NCBI RefSeq assembly: GCF_048551375.1
Contig: NZ_JBLYZJ010000011.1
Span: forward strand, 9,239 to 73,238
Source: Faucicola sp048551375
Lineage (GTDB): Bacteria > Pseudomonadota > Gammaproteobacteria > Pseudomonadales > Moraxellaceae
DNA: 64,000 nt
Reading direction: 5' to 3'
The stretch's first letter is position 1. Every line of letters begins with the position of its first letter. Of this stretch, positions 1 through 6,763 are shown in pieces. The position numbers were made by a program, and so were the translations under genes. The notes beneath the pieces were generated by a model that saw nothing but the letters and a program-made list of their open reading frames with translations, was not told the origin of the DNA and did no database searches.

Positions 1-1
1 G

Positions 2-490
2 GCGATTTTTGTGACGACTAGCGAAACCCAACTTCAAGCGGTGCAAGCCGAGATTGACAAAGCCTTAGCGATTTTGCCAAAAGCCGAGATTGCCAAAACT
101 GCGATTGCTAATCGTGGGGCGTTGATTTTGGTCAAAAACCGTGCCGAGGGCATGGCGGTGATTAACCAAATTGCCCCAGAGCATTTGGAATTATCGGTGG
201 ATAATCCTAATGAGCTACTAGGCGACATTCGTCATGCAGGGGCGATTTTTATGGGGCGTTATACCCCAGAGGCGATTGGTGATTATTGTGCGGGTCCAAA
301 CCACGTATTGCCAACGTCTGGCACGGCTCGGTTTAGCTCACCGCTTGGGGTTTATGATTTCCAAAAGAAATCGTCATTGATTTATTGTACCCAAGAAGGT
401 AGTCAACAGTTGGCAAAAACGGCGGATATTTTGGCAATGGAAGAAAACCTTGAGGCTCATGCAAGGTCAGCACGCTATCGTTTGCAATAG
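2..490 (+). CDS. hisD: Histidinol dehydrogenase, C-terminal part (5' truncated by window edge)
   Basis: This is the C-terminal ~162 residues of histidinol dehydrogenase, the NAD-dependent enzyme that oxidises L-histidinol to L-histidine in the last two steps of histidine biosynthesis. The frame is open to the window edge; the GTG at 11 is an internal Val, not a start. Visible family motifs are IAPEHLEL with the catalytic-region Glu-His, then AGAIFMGRYTPEAIGDY and AGPNHVLPTSGTARFSSPL, which carry metal and substrate contacts in known HisD structures. The end is intact (ARYRLQ, stop at 488-490). No other his gene follows; the next gene, after 114 bases, is an unrelated membrane protein, so hisD is the last his gene of any upstream operon. 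Confidence 0.96.
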   Translation, partial: AIFVTTSETQLQAVQAEIDKALAILPKAEIAKTAIANRGALILVKNRAEGMAVINQIAPEHLELSVDNPNELLGDIRHAGAIFMGRYTPEAIGDYCAGPNHVLPTSGTARFSSPLGVYDFQKKSSLIYCTQEGSQQLAKTADILAMEENLEAHARSARYRLQ

Positions 491-604
491 CACTCACAAA
501 ATAACATTGATTTTTTGCATGGATTTGTTAAAGTAGTGCTTTAATTTTGTTTTGAGCGAAAAATCCTTTTCCATTATTGTAAAATCACAGAATAATTCAC
601 CTAT

Positions 605-2185
605 ATGATAGAACTTCTTACCGACCCATCCGCTTGGTTGGGTCTAGCCACCTTAGTGGTACTCGAAATTGTCCTCGGCATTGACAACCTTGTGTTTATT
701 GCCATTTTAGCCAACAAACTTCCCCCTCACCAACGTGCCAAAGCTCGCAATATGGGACTGGGGCTTGCACTGCTCATGCGTCTGATTTTGCTGTCAATGA
801 TGTCGTGGCTGATTACCTTGACTGACCCGATTGTGACGATTGGCAGTTTTGGGCTGTCCGTGCGAGATTTGATTTTGATAGTCGGTGGGGTGTTTTTGCT
901 GTTTAAAGCCACCCACGAGCTACATGGACGGCTTGAGGGTAAGCCTGAGCATACTGGCGAAAGCAAGGTACACGCAGGGTTTGTCGCTGTCGTTGCTCAA
1001 ATTGTTATCCTCGATGCGGTGTTCTCGTTTGATGCCGTGATAACTGCTGTCGGTATGGCAAAACACCTTGAAATTATGATGGCGGCGGTGGTCATTGCGA
1101 TGGCGGTGATGATTTTGGCGGCCAAATCGTTGACCGAATTTGTTGGTCGTCATCCCACCGTGGTGATTTTATGTCTTAGCTTTTTATTGATGATTGGCTT
1201 TAGCTTGATTGTTGAGGGCTTGGGCTTTCATATTCCAAAAGGTTATCTGTATGCAGCGATTGGTTTCTCGATTCTTATTGAGGCGTTTAACCAGTTTGCC
1301 ATTCGCAATCGCACCAAATACGAAAGTCAAATCCCAATTCGTGACCGTACTGCCGATGCGATTTTGAAATTAATGGGCGGTAAAACCCAGTCACAATCGC
1401 AAGAGAGCGGTATCACCCCAGAGAATAATGCCGAAGCTTTTGATTTTGACAGTATGCCATTCGCCCAAGAAGAACGCTATATGATTAGCGGTGTGTTGGC
1501 GTTAAATGAACGAGATGTGCAGACCATTATGACCCCTCGTAGCGAGATTTCATGGGTCAATCTGAATAGTAGCCGTGACGAAATGCGTCAACAATTATTG
1601 GACACACCGCACAGCTTATTCCCTGTGTGCCGTGATACCATTGATAAAGTGCTGGGCGTGGTGCGTGCCAAAGATTTGCTCGATTTGCTTGATAGCGAAG
1701 TCGTGGATATTAACAGTGCCATCAAACCACTGCTTGCCAAACAACAGCCTGTGTTTGTGTCCGAAACCATTGATAACTTAAAGTTATTAAATATGCTAAA
1801 AACTGCCAAAGGTAACTTGGCATTGGTGATTGATGAATATGGGCAAGTGGCAGGCTTGGTGACACCACTGGACGTGCTAGAGGCGATTGCAGGTGAGTTC
1901 CCAGATGAAGACGAAACGCTTGAGATTGTCAAACATGAGGATTATTGGCTGGTTGAGGGAACGGCAAGTTTGCACCAATTGCGTCTTGAACTTAACGACC
2001 CAGATTTCTTGATTGATGCTGACCAGTTTACCATTGGGGGCTATTTGATTTCGCAGTTGTCGGACTTACCACAAGTCAATGATACCTTGAGTATGGAAGG
2101 CTATGTGTTTACTATTTTGGAAACGGCAAACTCTCGGATTTTATCGGTTAAAGTCGAACAAGAAACCAATCATACGCCGTTATAA
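605..2185 (+). CDS. TerC-family membrane protein fused to CBS pair and CorC/HlyC domain (YoaE-like)
   Basis: The 526-residue protein has an N-terminal TerC domain (about residues 1-235) with several transmembrane helices, followed by cytoplasmic tandem CBS domains (about 290-420) and a CorC_HlyC transporter-associated domain (about 435-515). The TerC half shows the paired acidic motifs EIVLGIDNLVF and DAVFSFDAVITAVGM, which in this family are thought to bind or move a divalent cation. The architecture and length match E. coli YoaE (about 518 residues). TerC proteins have been linked to manganese export and metalation of secreted enzymes; that role is inferred here. The gene stands alone, followed by a repeat-rich spacer. 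A second, unfused TerC-like protein lies at 48387. Confidence 0.88.
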   Translation: MIELLTDPSAWLGLATLVVLEIVLGIDNLVFIAILANKLPPHQRAKARNMGLGLALLMRLILLSMMSWLITLTDPIVTIGSFGLSVRDLILIVGGVFLLFKATHELHGRLEGKPEHTGESKVHAGFVAVVAQIVILDAVFSFDAVITAVGMAKHLEIMMAAVVIAMAVMILAAKSLTEFVGRHPTVVILCLSFLLMIGFSLIVEGLGFHIPKGYLYAAIGFSILIEAFNQFAIRNRTKYESQIPIRDRTADAILKLMGGKTQSQSQESGITPENNAEAFDFDSMPFAQEERYMISGVLALNERDVQTIMTPRSEISWVNLNSSRDEMRQQLLDTPHSLFPVCRDTIDKVLGVVRAKDLLDLLDSEVVDINSAIKPLLAKQQPVFVSETIDNLKLLNMLKTAKGNLALVIDEYGQVAGLVTPLDVLEAIAGEFPDEDETLEIVKHEDYWLVEGTASLHQLRLELNDPDFLIDADQFTIGGYLISQLSDLPQVNDTLSMEGYVFTILETANSRILSVKVEQETNHTPL

Positions 2186-2300
2186 TATCAAATGTTATCA
2201 TTATTGATAAATCTATGATTTTTAAAATAATTTACCTTCGTAAGGTGCGTTCCACGCACCCTTCAAAATCAATATACTCAATAGGTGCGTTAGTTTAATT

Positions 2301-2349
2301 TATGGCGGTATAGCCCCCTCTTTCGTAAAGAGGGGGTTGGGGGAGATTC
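2301..2349. repeat. Repeat family E copy 1 (CCCCCTCTTT hairpin)
   Basis: A GC-rich inverted repeat, CCCCCTCTTT-CGTA-AAGAGGGGG, followed by TTGGGGGAGATT. Near-identical copies lie at 39902-39940 and 60750-60802; this copy and the third also share the flank TATGG(C/A)GGTATAG. All three are intergenic. It could fold as a transcript-end hairpin, but no clear T-run follows. Confidence 0.85.
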
Positions 2350-2364
2350 AAAATCTTAAACAGA

Positions 2365-2387
2365 GGGCGTATTCAATACGCCCCTAC
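2365..2387. repeat. Repeat family A copy (GGGCGTAT...ATACGCCC palindrome)
   Basis: Short palindrome with arms GGGCGTAT and ATACGCCC around a 3-base loop, followed by CTAC. This is the commonest intergenic repeat in the window; other copies are at 9071-9130, 24351, 24615, 32901, 35494, 36538, 36601 and 52044. Confidence 0.85.
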
Positions 2388-2419
2388 AAACATTCATTTT
2401 AAAGCTGACATTGAATTGC

Positions 2420-3142
2420 TTATCTGTCAAAAAAACGTTGTAATCCAACTAGCAATAAATCCTGTTTTATCATGGGTTTAGTAATTAAATATGGCTCAAA
2501 AATCGGCGCATCACCGCCTGTCATCACGAGGGTAAAGTTGGGGTGTTGTTTGAGCACTTCATTAATCGCCCCAACAATCGACAGTAAAATCCCTCGATGT
2601 ACGGCATCTTGCGTGGTCGTGCCTGCCTGTATGCTGTCAAACGTGCCTTCGATAATGCTAATTTGCCGAGTGCCTGAAAATAACGCTTCACGTTGCAGAT
2701 AAATACTGGGAAAAATATAACCACCTAAATGTTTGCCTTTATCAATCAAATCAATGGTCAATGCCGTGCCACAGCCGACCACGCAGAGTTGTTGGTCTTT
2801 ATCTACCGCCCCTAACATCTGAAGCCAACGGTCGACCCCCAACTGACTGGGGTTGTAATCACTGCTCATCACTGGATGTCTAGCACTGACTTGGGCAAAC
2901 TCAAAGGGTGTGTTGAGCCGTGTCAAACTTTCCGCCACTTGATGATTGACCGCTTGCCCCAATACCGAGGACACGCCGATAAAGTCAGGGTTTAGCCGTT
3001 CAAAGCGAAAGGTCAAGCCTTTAAGCAGTTCGGCAGGGGCTTGTAGGTGTTGTTCTGCGGACTGGTCGAGTACCGTGCCTGTGTTATCGGTGAGCCAATA
3101 TTTTAAGCGAGTATTTCCCAAATCTAGCCATAATTTTGTCAT
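2420..3142 (-). CDS. coaX: Type III pantothenate kinase
   Basis: CoaX phosphorylates pantothenate in the first committed step of coenzyme A synthesis; it belongs to the ASKHA fold and is cytoplasmic. The 240 residues carry the N-terminal phosphate-binding signature DLGNTRLKYWL, the GVDRWLQMLGA substrate motif, CGTALTIDLID, GGYIFPSI, the TTQDAVHRG segment and a C-terminal TGGDA phosphate loop. The length is usual for the family. The ATG at 3142 follows an AGGAAA ribosome site with good spacing. It lies 17 bases downstream of birA on the same strand, and the birA-coaX order is common in proteobacteria, so the two are probably co-transcribed. Confidence 0.95.
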   Translation of the reverse strand: MTKLWLDLGNTRLKYWLTDNTGTVLDQSAEQHLQAPAELLKGLTFRFERLNPDFIGVSSVLGQAVNHQVAESLTRLNTPFEFAQVSARHPVMSSDYNPSQLGVDRWLQMLGAVDKDQQLCVVGCGTALTIDLIDKGKHLGGYIFPSIYLQREALFSGTRQISIIEGTFDSIQAGTTTQDAVHRGILLSIVGAINEVLKQHPNFTLVMTGGDAPIFEPYLITKPMIKQDLLLVGLQRFFDR

Positions 3143-3159
3143 GTGTTTTCCTAAACAAT

Positions 3160-4125
3160 CTAAAGCACCTGTATCGTGCCTGTCCAGATAGGCATTATTG
3201 TGCCGTCATCTTGTAAAATTTGCAAACTACCATTGCTATCAATGCCGTGAGCCGTACCGATAATGGGGGCTTTGTCGGTCATGGGTAAGTTGATTTGGAG
3301 TTTTTTACCTGTTAAAACATCGGCTTTAGCAAAATCTTGGATAAACTGAGTGACGTTACTCGGCTCGCTAAAACCATTGAATTGGGTGATGGCATGGCAA
3401 ATCGCTTGTTCAATTGGGGTATAAAAATCATGGATTGCTAAGGGTTCTGCCACAAAGTCCTGTACGCCAATCGCTTGATAATTCAGTCCTTCTTGGGTGG
3501 TAGCGGTCAAAGTCGGTGGATGGCTAATATTCACCCCAATGCCTACCACCACGCCCAGCATTTTGCCTTGTACGCTGACTGGCTCAATCAAAATCCCTGC
3601 GAGTTTTTGAAATTGCGGTTGTGAGTTATTTTGTTGGTAAAACCCCACATCATTGACCCATTTTACCCCAATTTTTGGTAGGTTTTGTTGTTCTTGGGTT
3701 TGGTTAAGTTGCTCAATCACTGGCATTTTAGCAAGTTGATAGCCCACACATAGCGATAACCTACCATCTAGGCTTTTATCTAAAAAAACAGCGTTTGAAT
3801 CATCGTAGGGTGTGTTATCCGTACCATTTAACATGGTCGCAGATTGGTCGGTAGAACTCACCCTACGATTCGGTATATATAGCGAAAGATATACATTTCC
3901 CAAAGGCGATTGCCAACTACGACCGTGTTGACCTCGTCCACCAGTTTGGGTGTCTGCGGTGAGGCGATGGGGGCGAGTGTAGTGGGGGCGTTGGTGGGAG
4001 AGCGGAGATTGCTCTTGATAGCTTAGGGCTATCCAGTCTATCAGTTGGCTGTTGGTCGAGTGGGTGCTAGCGAGGTGGGTATGGGGAAGTTGAGGTAAAG
4101 TTAACTCGGTTTTACAAACTTTCAT
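3160..4125 (-). CDS. birA: Biotin--[acetyl-CoA-carboxylase] ligase without the repressor domain
   Basis: Biotin protein ligase activates biotin to biotinyl-AMP and attaches it to the BCCP subunit of acetyl-CoA carboxylase. The catalytic domain starts at once: the biotin/adenylate loop GGRGQHGRSWQS, KWVNDV with the catalytic-region Lys, GILIEP and GVGINISHP are all present, with a C-terminal SH3-like end. The N-terminal winged-helix found in bifunctional BirA is missing, so it should not repress bio genes itself. Between NVYLSLYIPN and the next core strand lies an extra ~25-residue hydrophilic insert (STDQSATMLNGTDNTPYDD) encoded by an inverted repeat (3802-3869). No strong ribosome site precedes the ATG at 4125. 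It is the upstream partner of coaX. Confidence 0.93.
   Translation of the reverse strand: MKVCKTELTLPQLPHTHLASTHSTNSQLIDWIALSYQEQSPLSHQRPHYTRPHRLTADTQTGGRGQHGRSWQSPLGNVYLSLYIPNRRVSSTDQSATMLNGTDNTPYDDSNAVFLDKSLDGRLSLCVGYQLAKMPVIEQLNQTQEQQNLPKIGVKWVNDVGFYQQNNSQPQFQKLAGILIEPVSVQGKMLGVVVGIGVNISHPPTLTATTQEGLNYQAIGVQDFVAEPLAIHDFYTPIEQAICHAITQFNGFSEPSNVTQFIQDFAKADVLTGKKLQINLPMTDKAPIIGTAHGIDSNGSLQILQDDGTIMPIWTGTIQVL
3802..3869. repeat. Inverted repeat inside birA
   Basis: Arms ATCGTAGGGTG (3802-3812) and CACCCTACGAT (3859-3869) are exact reverse complements separated by 46 bases. The segment encodes the hydrophilic insert in BirA and keeps the frame, which suggests a small palindromic element that landed in the gene without breaking it. 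Confidence 0.7.
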
Positions 4126-4210
4126 GGTGCGATTTGCCTAAATCCTTGGGTAACTTGCTATAATAGCCAACGGTTTTATCCAGTTCAACGGTGTTTTGGC
4201 AAATTGTTAT

Positions 4211-4246
4211 CGTCATTCCTGCGGATGCAGGAATCCAGTGTCTTTT
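4211..4246. repeat. Partial copy of repeat family C
   Basis: CGTCATTCCTGC-GGAT-GCAGGAATCCAGTG followed by TCTTTT is the inverse of the left half of the family C elements seen at 21690, 32738 and 48258. It lies between the divergent birA and TauE/SafE genes. The terminal repeats are absent. Confidence 0.7.
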
Positions 4247-4297
4247 GTGTTAATCCGAATGTTGAAAGCATGGCATAAAATAAGGGTCTAATCTCAA

Positions 4298-4314
4298 TGT
4301 ACCATCATGGTACA
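4298..4314. promoter_or_regulatory. 17-bp perfect palindrome upstream of TauE/SafE gene, possible operator
   Basis: TGTACCATCATGGTACA is a perfect palindrome around one central base, ending 17 bases before the ATG at 4332. Its position fits an operator or a 5' hairpin. No regulator can be named from sequence alone. Confidence 0.4.
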
Positions 4315-4331
4315 AAAATAGTGAGCAAATC

Positions 4332-5147
4332 ATGTTAATGTACGTTTGGTTTTTATTGGCAGGGGCATTTGCAGGCACGTGTGCTGGCTTGTTTGGCGTG
4401 GGCGGTGGCTTGATTATCGTGCCTGTGTTGATGGCGATTTTCTCGGCGTATGGCTATTCGCCAGAGGTCATCACCCATCTTGCGGTTGGGACATCACTTG
4501 CCACCATCATTATCACCTCCATCAGCTCGATACAATCGCACCACAAGCGTGGTGGCGTGCGTTGGGATGTATGGAAAAATATGTCGATTGGCTTGGTTAT
4601 CGGTAGTCTGTTCGGGGCGTATGTGGCAGATATGCTTAAAGGACAAGTGTTGGCGTTTTTGATTGCAGGCATGGCGTTGTTTATGGGTGTGCAAATGCTG
4701 AGGGCAAAAAAATCCGATGCTCCCACGCAAGGTCAGTTACCATCTGCTTATGTGCAAGGCGGTGTCGGTGGCTTGATTGGTTTGGCTTCGGCAGTGTTTG
4801 GCATTGGTGGGGGTAGCTTTACTGTGCCGTTTTTAAGCCGTTTTGGGCTAGAGATGAAGCAAGCAGTCGGCACGTCATCAGCCTGTGGCTTGCCAATTGC
4901 GGCAGCTGGGGCGTTGGGTTTTATGTTTTTTGGGCGTGATGTACAGGGCTTGCCGTCTGAGGCGGTGGGATTTGTGCATGTATCAGCGTTTATTTGTATT
5001 TCGGTGATGAGTTATATTTTTGCTAAGTTTGGGGCAAAGTTAGCTCATCAGTTGCCAGCCAGTACGCTAAAAAGGGCGTTTGGGGGATTGTTGCTGATTG
5101 TTGGTACAAAAATGATGTTAGGGGCGTTGGGCGTGAGTTTATTTTAG
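4332..5147 (+). CDS. TauE/SafE family (sulfite/organosulfonate exporter-like) permease
   Basis: This 271-residue integral membrane protein has the two-repeat layout of the TauE/SafE family: the glycine-rich motif GLFGVGGGLIIVPVL near residues 20-35 recurs as AVFGIGGGSFTVPFL near 155-170, each opening a set of about four hydrophobic helices. Family members export sulfite, sulfoacetate or related anions or take up organosulfur compounds; the substrate cannot be told from sequence. A second ATG at 4338 is an alternative start, and no strong ribosome site favours either. It is a single gene, divergent from birA and followed at 72 bases by the small two-gene module on the same strand. Confidence 0.88.
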   Translation: MLMYVWFLLAGAFAGTCAGLFGVGGGLIIVPVLMAIFSAYGYSPEVITHLAVGTSLATIIITSISSIQSHHKRGGVRWDVWKNMSIGLVIGSLFGAYVADMLKGQVLAFLIAGMALFMGVQMLRAKKSDAPTQGQLPSAYVQGGVGGLIGLASAVFGIGGGSFTVPFLSRFGLEMKQAVGTSSACGLPIAAAGALGFMFFGRDVQGLPSEAVGFVHVSAFICISVMSYIFAKFGAKLAHQLPASTLKRAFGGLLLIVGTKMMLGALGVSLF

Positions 5148-5219
5148 AAATCTATTATTTTTATGAACCGTCAATCAATATCTGTTAAAATAATTAGCAA
5201 AACTTGTATGGAGTAACAA

Positions 5220-5438
5220 ATGGCTTTAACAACATTTTCTACACCAGTATCTGAGAGCAGTAATCAAGATTTTGCAACAAAAGCAGTTAAAGTTGATGAT
5301 TATGTATTATTAGTTGATAAAGAACGCCTAAAAAAAGCATTGGACTCAGGTTTCGTTGATTTACCAAAAGAAGTAAGCGGTTCACAGCAAATTCACGAAT
5401 TTTTATTGGCTAAAGGTAAGCAACTCAATGTCATTTGA
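5220..5438 (+). CDS. Putative antitoxin-like small protein (72 aa), upstream partner of the 5428 gene
   Basis: A 72-residue acidic/basic mixed protein of unrecognised family, with a GGAG ribosome site before the ATG at 5220. The middle has LLVDKERLKKALDSGFVDLP and the tail QQIHEFLLAKGKQLNVI. Its last 11 bases overlap the next gene, so the two are probably translationally coupled. The size, order (small gene first) and overlap are those of a type II antitoxin, but no ribbon-helix-helix, HTH or AbrB signature is clear. Function is inferred from arrangement only. Confidence 0.55.
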   Translation: MALTTFSTPVSESSNQDFATKAVKVDDYVLLVDKERLKKALDSGFVDLPKEVSGSQQIHEFLLAKGKQLNVI

Positions 5439-5814
5439 TGTGTCTTTTTCGGTAAAATTTCTCAAAGAATATCCTAATTTTCCAAATGAGCAACAACAAG
5501 CCATTAGCAATTTTGTAGATACTTTTTTGCAGTTTGGTTTAGATTTTAGCAAGTATAAAGGGAAGATTGCCCCATCTTATCGAATGCAAGACAAATTAAG
5601 TGATAACTATGATTTTGTTTTTAAAAACAAATTATGGCATTATCATTTAGGCTTGCCACGTTATGTTGCCAGTAATTACGGTACTTATCATACTTCAGAT
5701 ATGATTTTACACTTTCAAAACCTATCAGCTACAACCATTAAAATTGTTGATGTCACTAGCCATTATAAAGTGACAGGTGAGTTTTGGTTACCAACTGACG
5801 ATTATCTAGATTAA
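5428..5814 (+). CDS. Putative toxin-like protein (128 aa), possibly RelE/ParE-superfamily
   Basis: The 128-residue product begins MSFDVSFSVKFLKEYPNFP, which resembles the first strand and helix of RelE/ParE-fold toxins (short strand, then a Lys/Tyr-rich helix). A central KGKIAPSYRM segment and a compact C-terminal half with KIVDVTSHYKV follow. It overlaps the preceding small gene by 11 bases. No confident family assignment can be made, and the protein is longer than most RelE toxins (85-110 residues). Both genes are somewhat richer in A/T than their neighbours, in keeping with accessory DNA. An alternative is a conserved hypothetical pair unrelated to toxins. Confidence 0.5.
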   Translation: MSFDVSFSVKFLKEYPNFPNEQQQAISNFVDTFLQFGLDFSKYKGKIAPSYRMQDKLSDNYDFVFKNKLWHYHLGLPRYVASNYGTYHTSDMILHFQNLSATTIKIVDVTSHYKVTGEFWLPTDDYLD

Positions 5815-5883
5815 ACACTTGCATCAGGTATTCAAAAAAATTCGGGATATTTTATGCAATTTTTTCTTTTTTATGTAAAACAC

Positions 5884-6504
5884 TCATTCAATTAGATGCC
5901 CCATTTTATCTTTTTTGGTTTGTAAATAATCTTGATTGTGTTCATTTACCCCAACTAGCAGTGGCACACGCTCCACCACCTCAATGCCTAAATCGGTCAA
6001 ATAATTGATTTTATTTGGGTTGTTAGTCAAGACTTTTACCTTATCTACCCCAACGTGCTGTAACATCGGCAAACACATCTCATACGTCCGCCCATCTGCA
6101 GGTAAGCCGAGCAACAAATTCGCCTCAAGCGTATCATGCCCTTGGTCTTGCAAGGCATACGCACGGATTTTATTGGTCAAGCCAATCCCTCGACCTTCTT
6201 GACGGAGGTACAAAATCGCCCCACAGCCATAGTCTTGAATCATCTGCATGGTGGCATTGAGCTGAGGACCACAGTCGCATTTGAGTGAGCTAAACGCATC
6301 ACCTGTTAAGCATTCGCTATGAATACGAATCAGTGGGATTTTATCTTTATCATTATTGGGTAAGCCCACGGTCAGCATGACGTGTTCGGGTTTTGGTTTG
6401 CCTTGCAAATCGACAGCGGTAGCGTCATCGTCTTCAAACACATGAATGTCAAACAGTCCATGAGCAGTCGGTAGTTTAGCTTGACTAATAAATTGATAGG
6501 ACAC
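5884..6504 (-). CDS. ribA: GTP cyclohydrolase II
   Basis: RibA opens GTP to 2,5-diamino-6-ribosylamino-pyrimidinone phosphate, formate and pyrophosphate, the first step of riboflavin synthesis. Zinc-binding cysteines are in HSECLTGDAFSSLKCDCG, the catalytic Arg/Tyr region in RQEGRGIGL, and the GTP-contact end in LTNNPNKINYL. Similarity to known RibA starts at about YQFISQAKLPT. I place the start at GTG 6504 because GGAG lies six bases upstream; a TTG at 6522 would add six residues. It is a stand-alone enzyme, not fused to RibB. No FMN riboswitch is recognisable in the short upstream spacer. Confidence 0.92.
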   Translation of the reverse strand: MSYQFISQAKLPTAHGLFDIHVFEDDDATAVDLQGKPKPEHVMLTVGLPNNDKDKIPLIRIHSECLTGDAFSSLKCDCGPQLNATMQMIQDYGCGAILYLRQEGRGIGLTNKIRAYALQDQGHDTLEANLLLGLPADGRTYEMCLPMLQHVGVDKVKVLTNNPNKINYLTDLGIEVVERVPLLVGVNEHNQDYLQTKKDKMGHLIE

Positions 6505-6547
6505 ACACAGCTCCAATGACAAGGAATTTATACAAAAACAATAATAC

Positions 6548-6613
6548 TAAGACTTACGCAAACATGTCATTTTATTGGTTGGGTCGACATATAAGACCCA
6601 ACATAAATGATTG
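6548..6613. repeat. Degenerate copy of repeat family B (left end only)
   Basis: AAGACTTACGCAAACATG followed by TTGGTTGGGTCGACATATAAGACCCAACATAAATGA resembles the left terminal repeat and first hairpin of the 125-bp elements at 33515 and 51789, with a different hairpin loop. It lies in the divergent ribA-dxs spacer. Confidence 0.6.
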
Positions 6614-6763
6614 ACAATATGGCTAAAATGGGGTGAGTTTTGGCAAATACCATCATTTTTTCACCAATTTTGCACATATCGACCACGTGACAAAGGTGTT
6701 TCAACCCCAAAAAAATGCTATTATGCCACATAATTTATCACATTTACCATTTTAGCCGATATC

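Noticed and set aside
6505..6763. FMN riboswitch upstream of ribA
   Set aside because: The spacer is short, occupied by a family B-like repeat and dxs promoter, and lacks recognisable FMN-element sequence.
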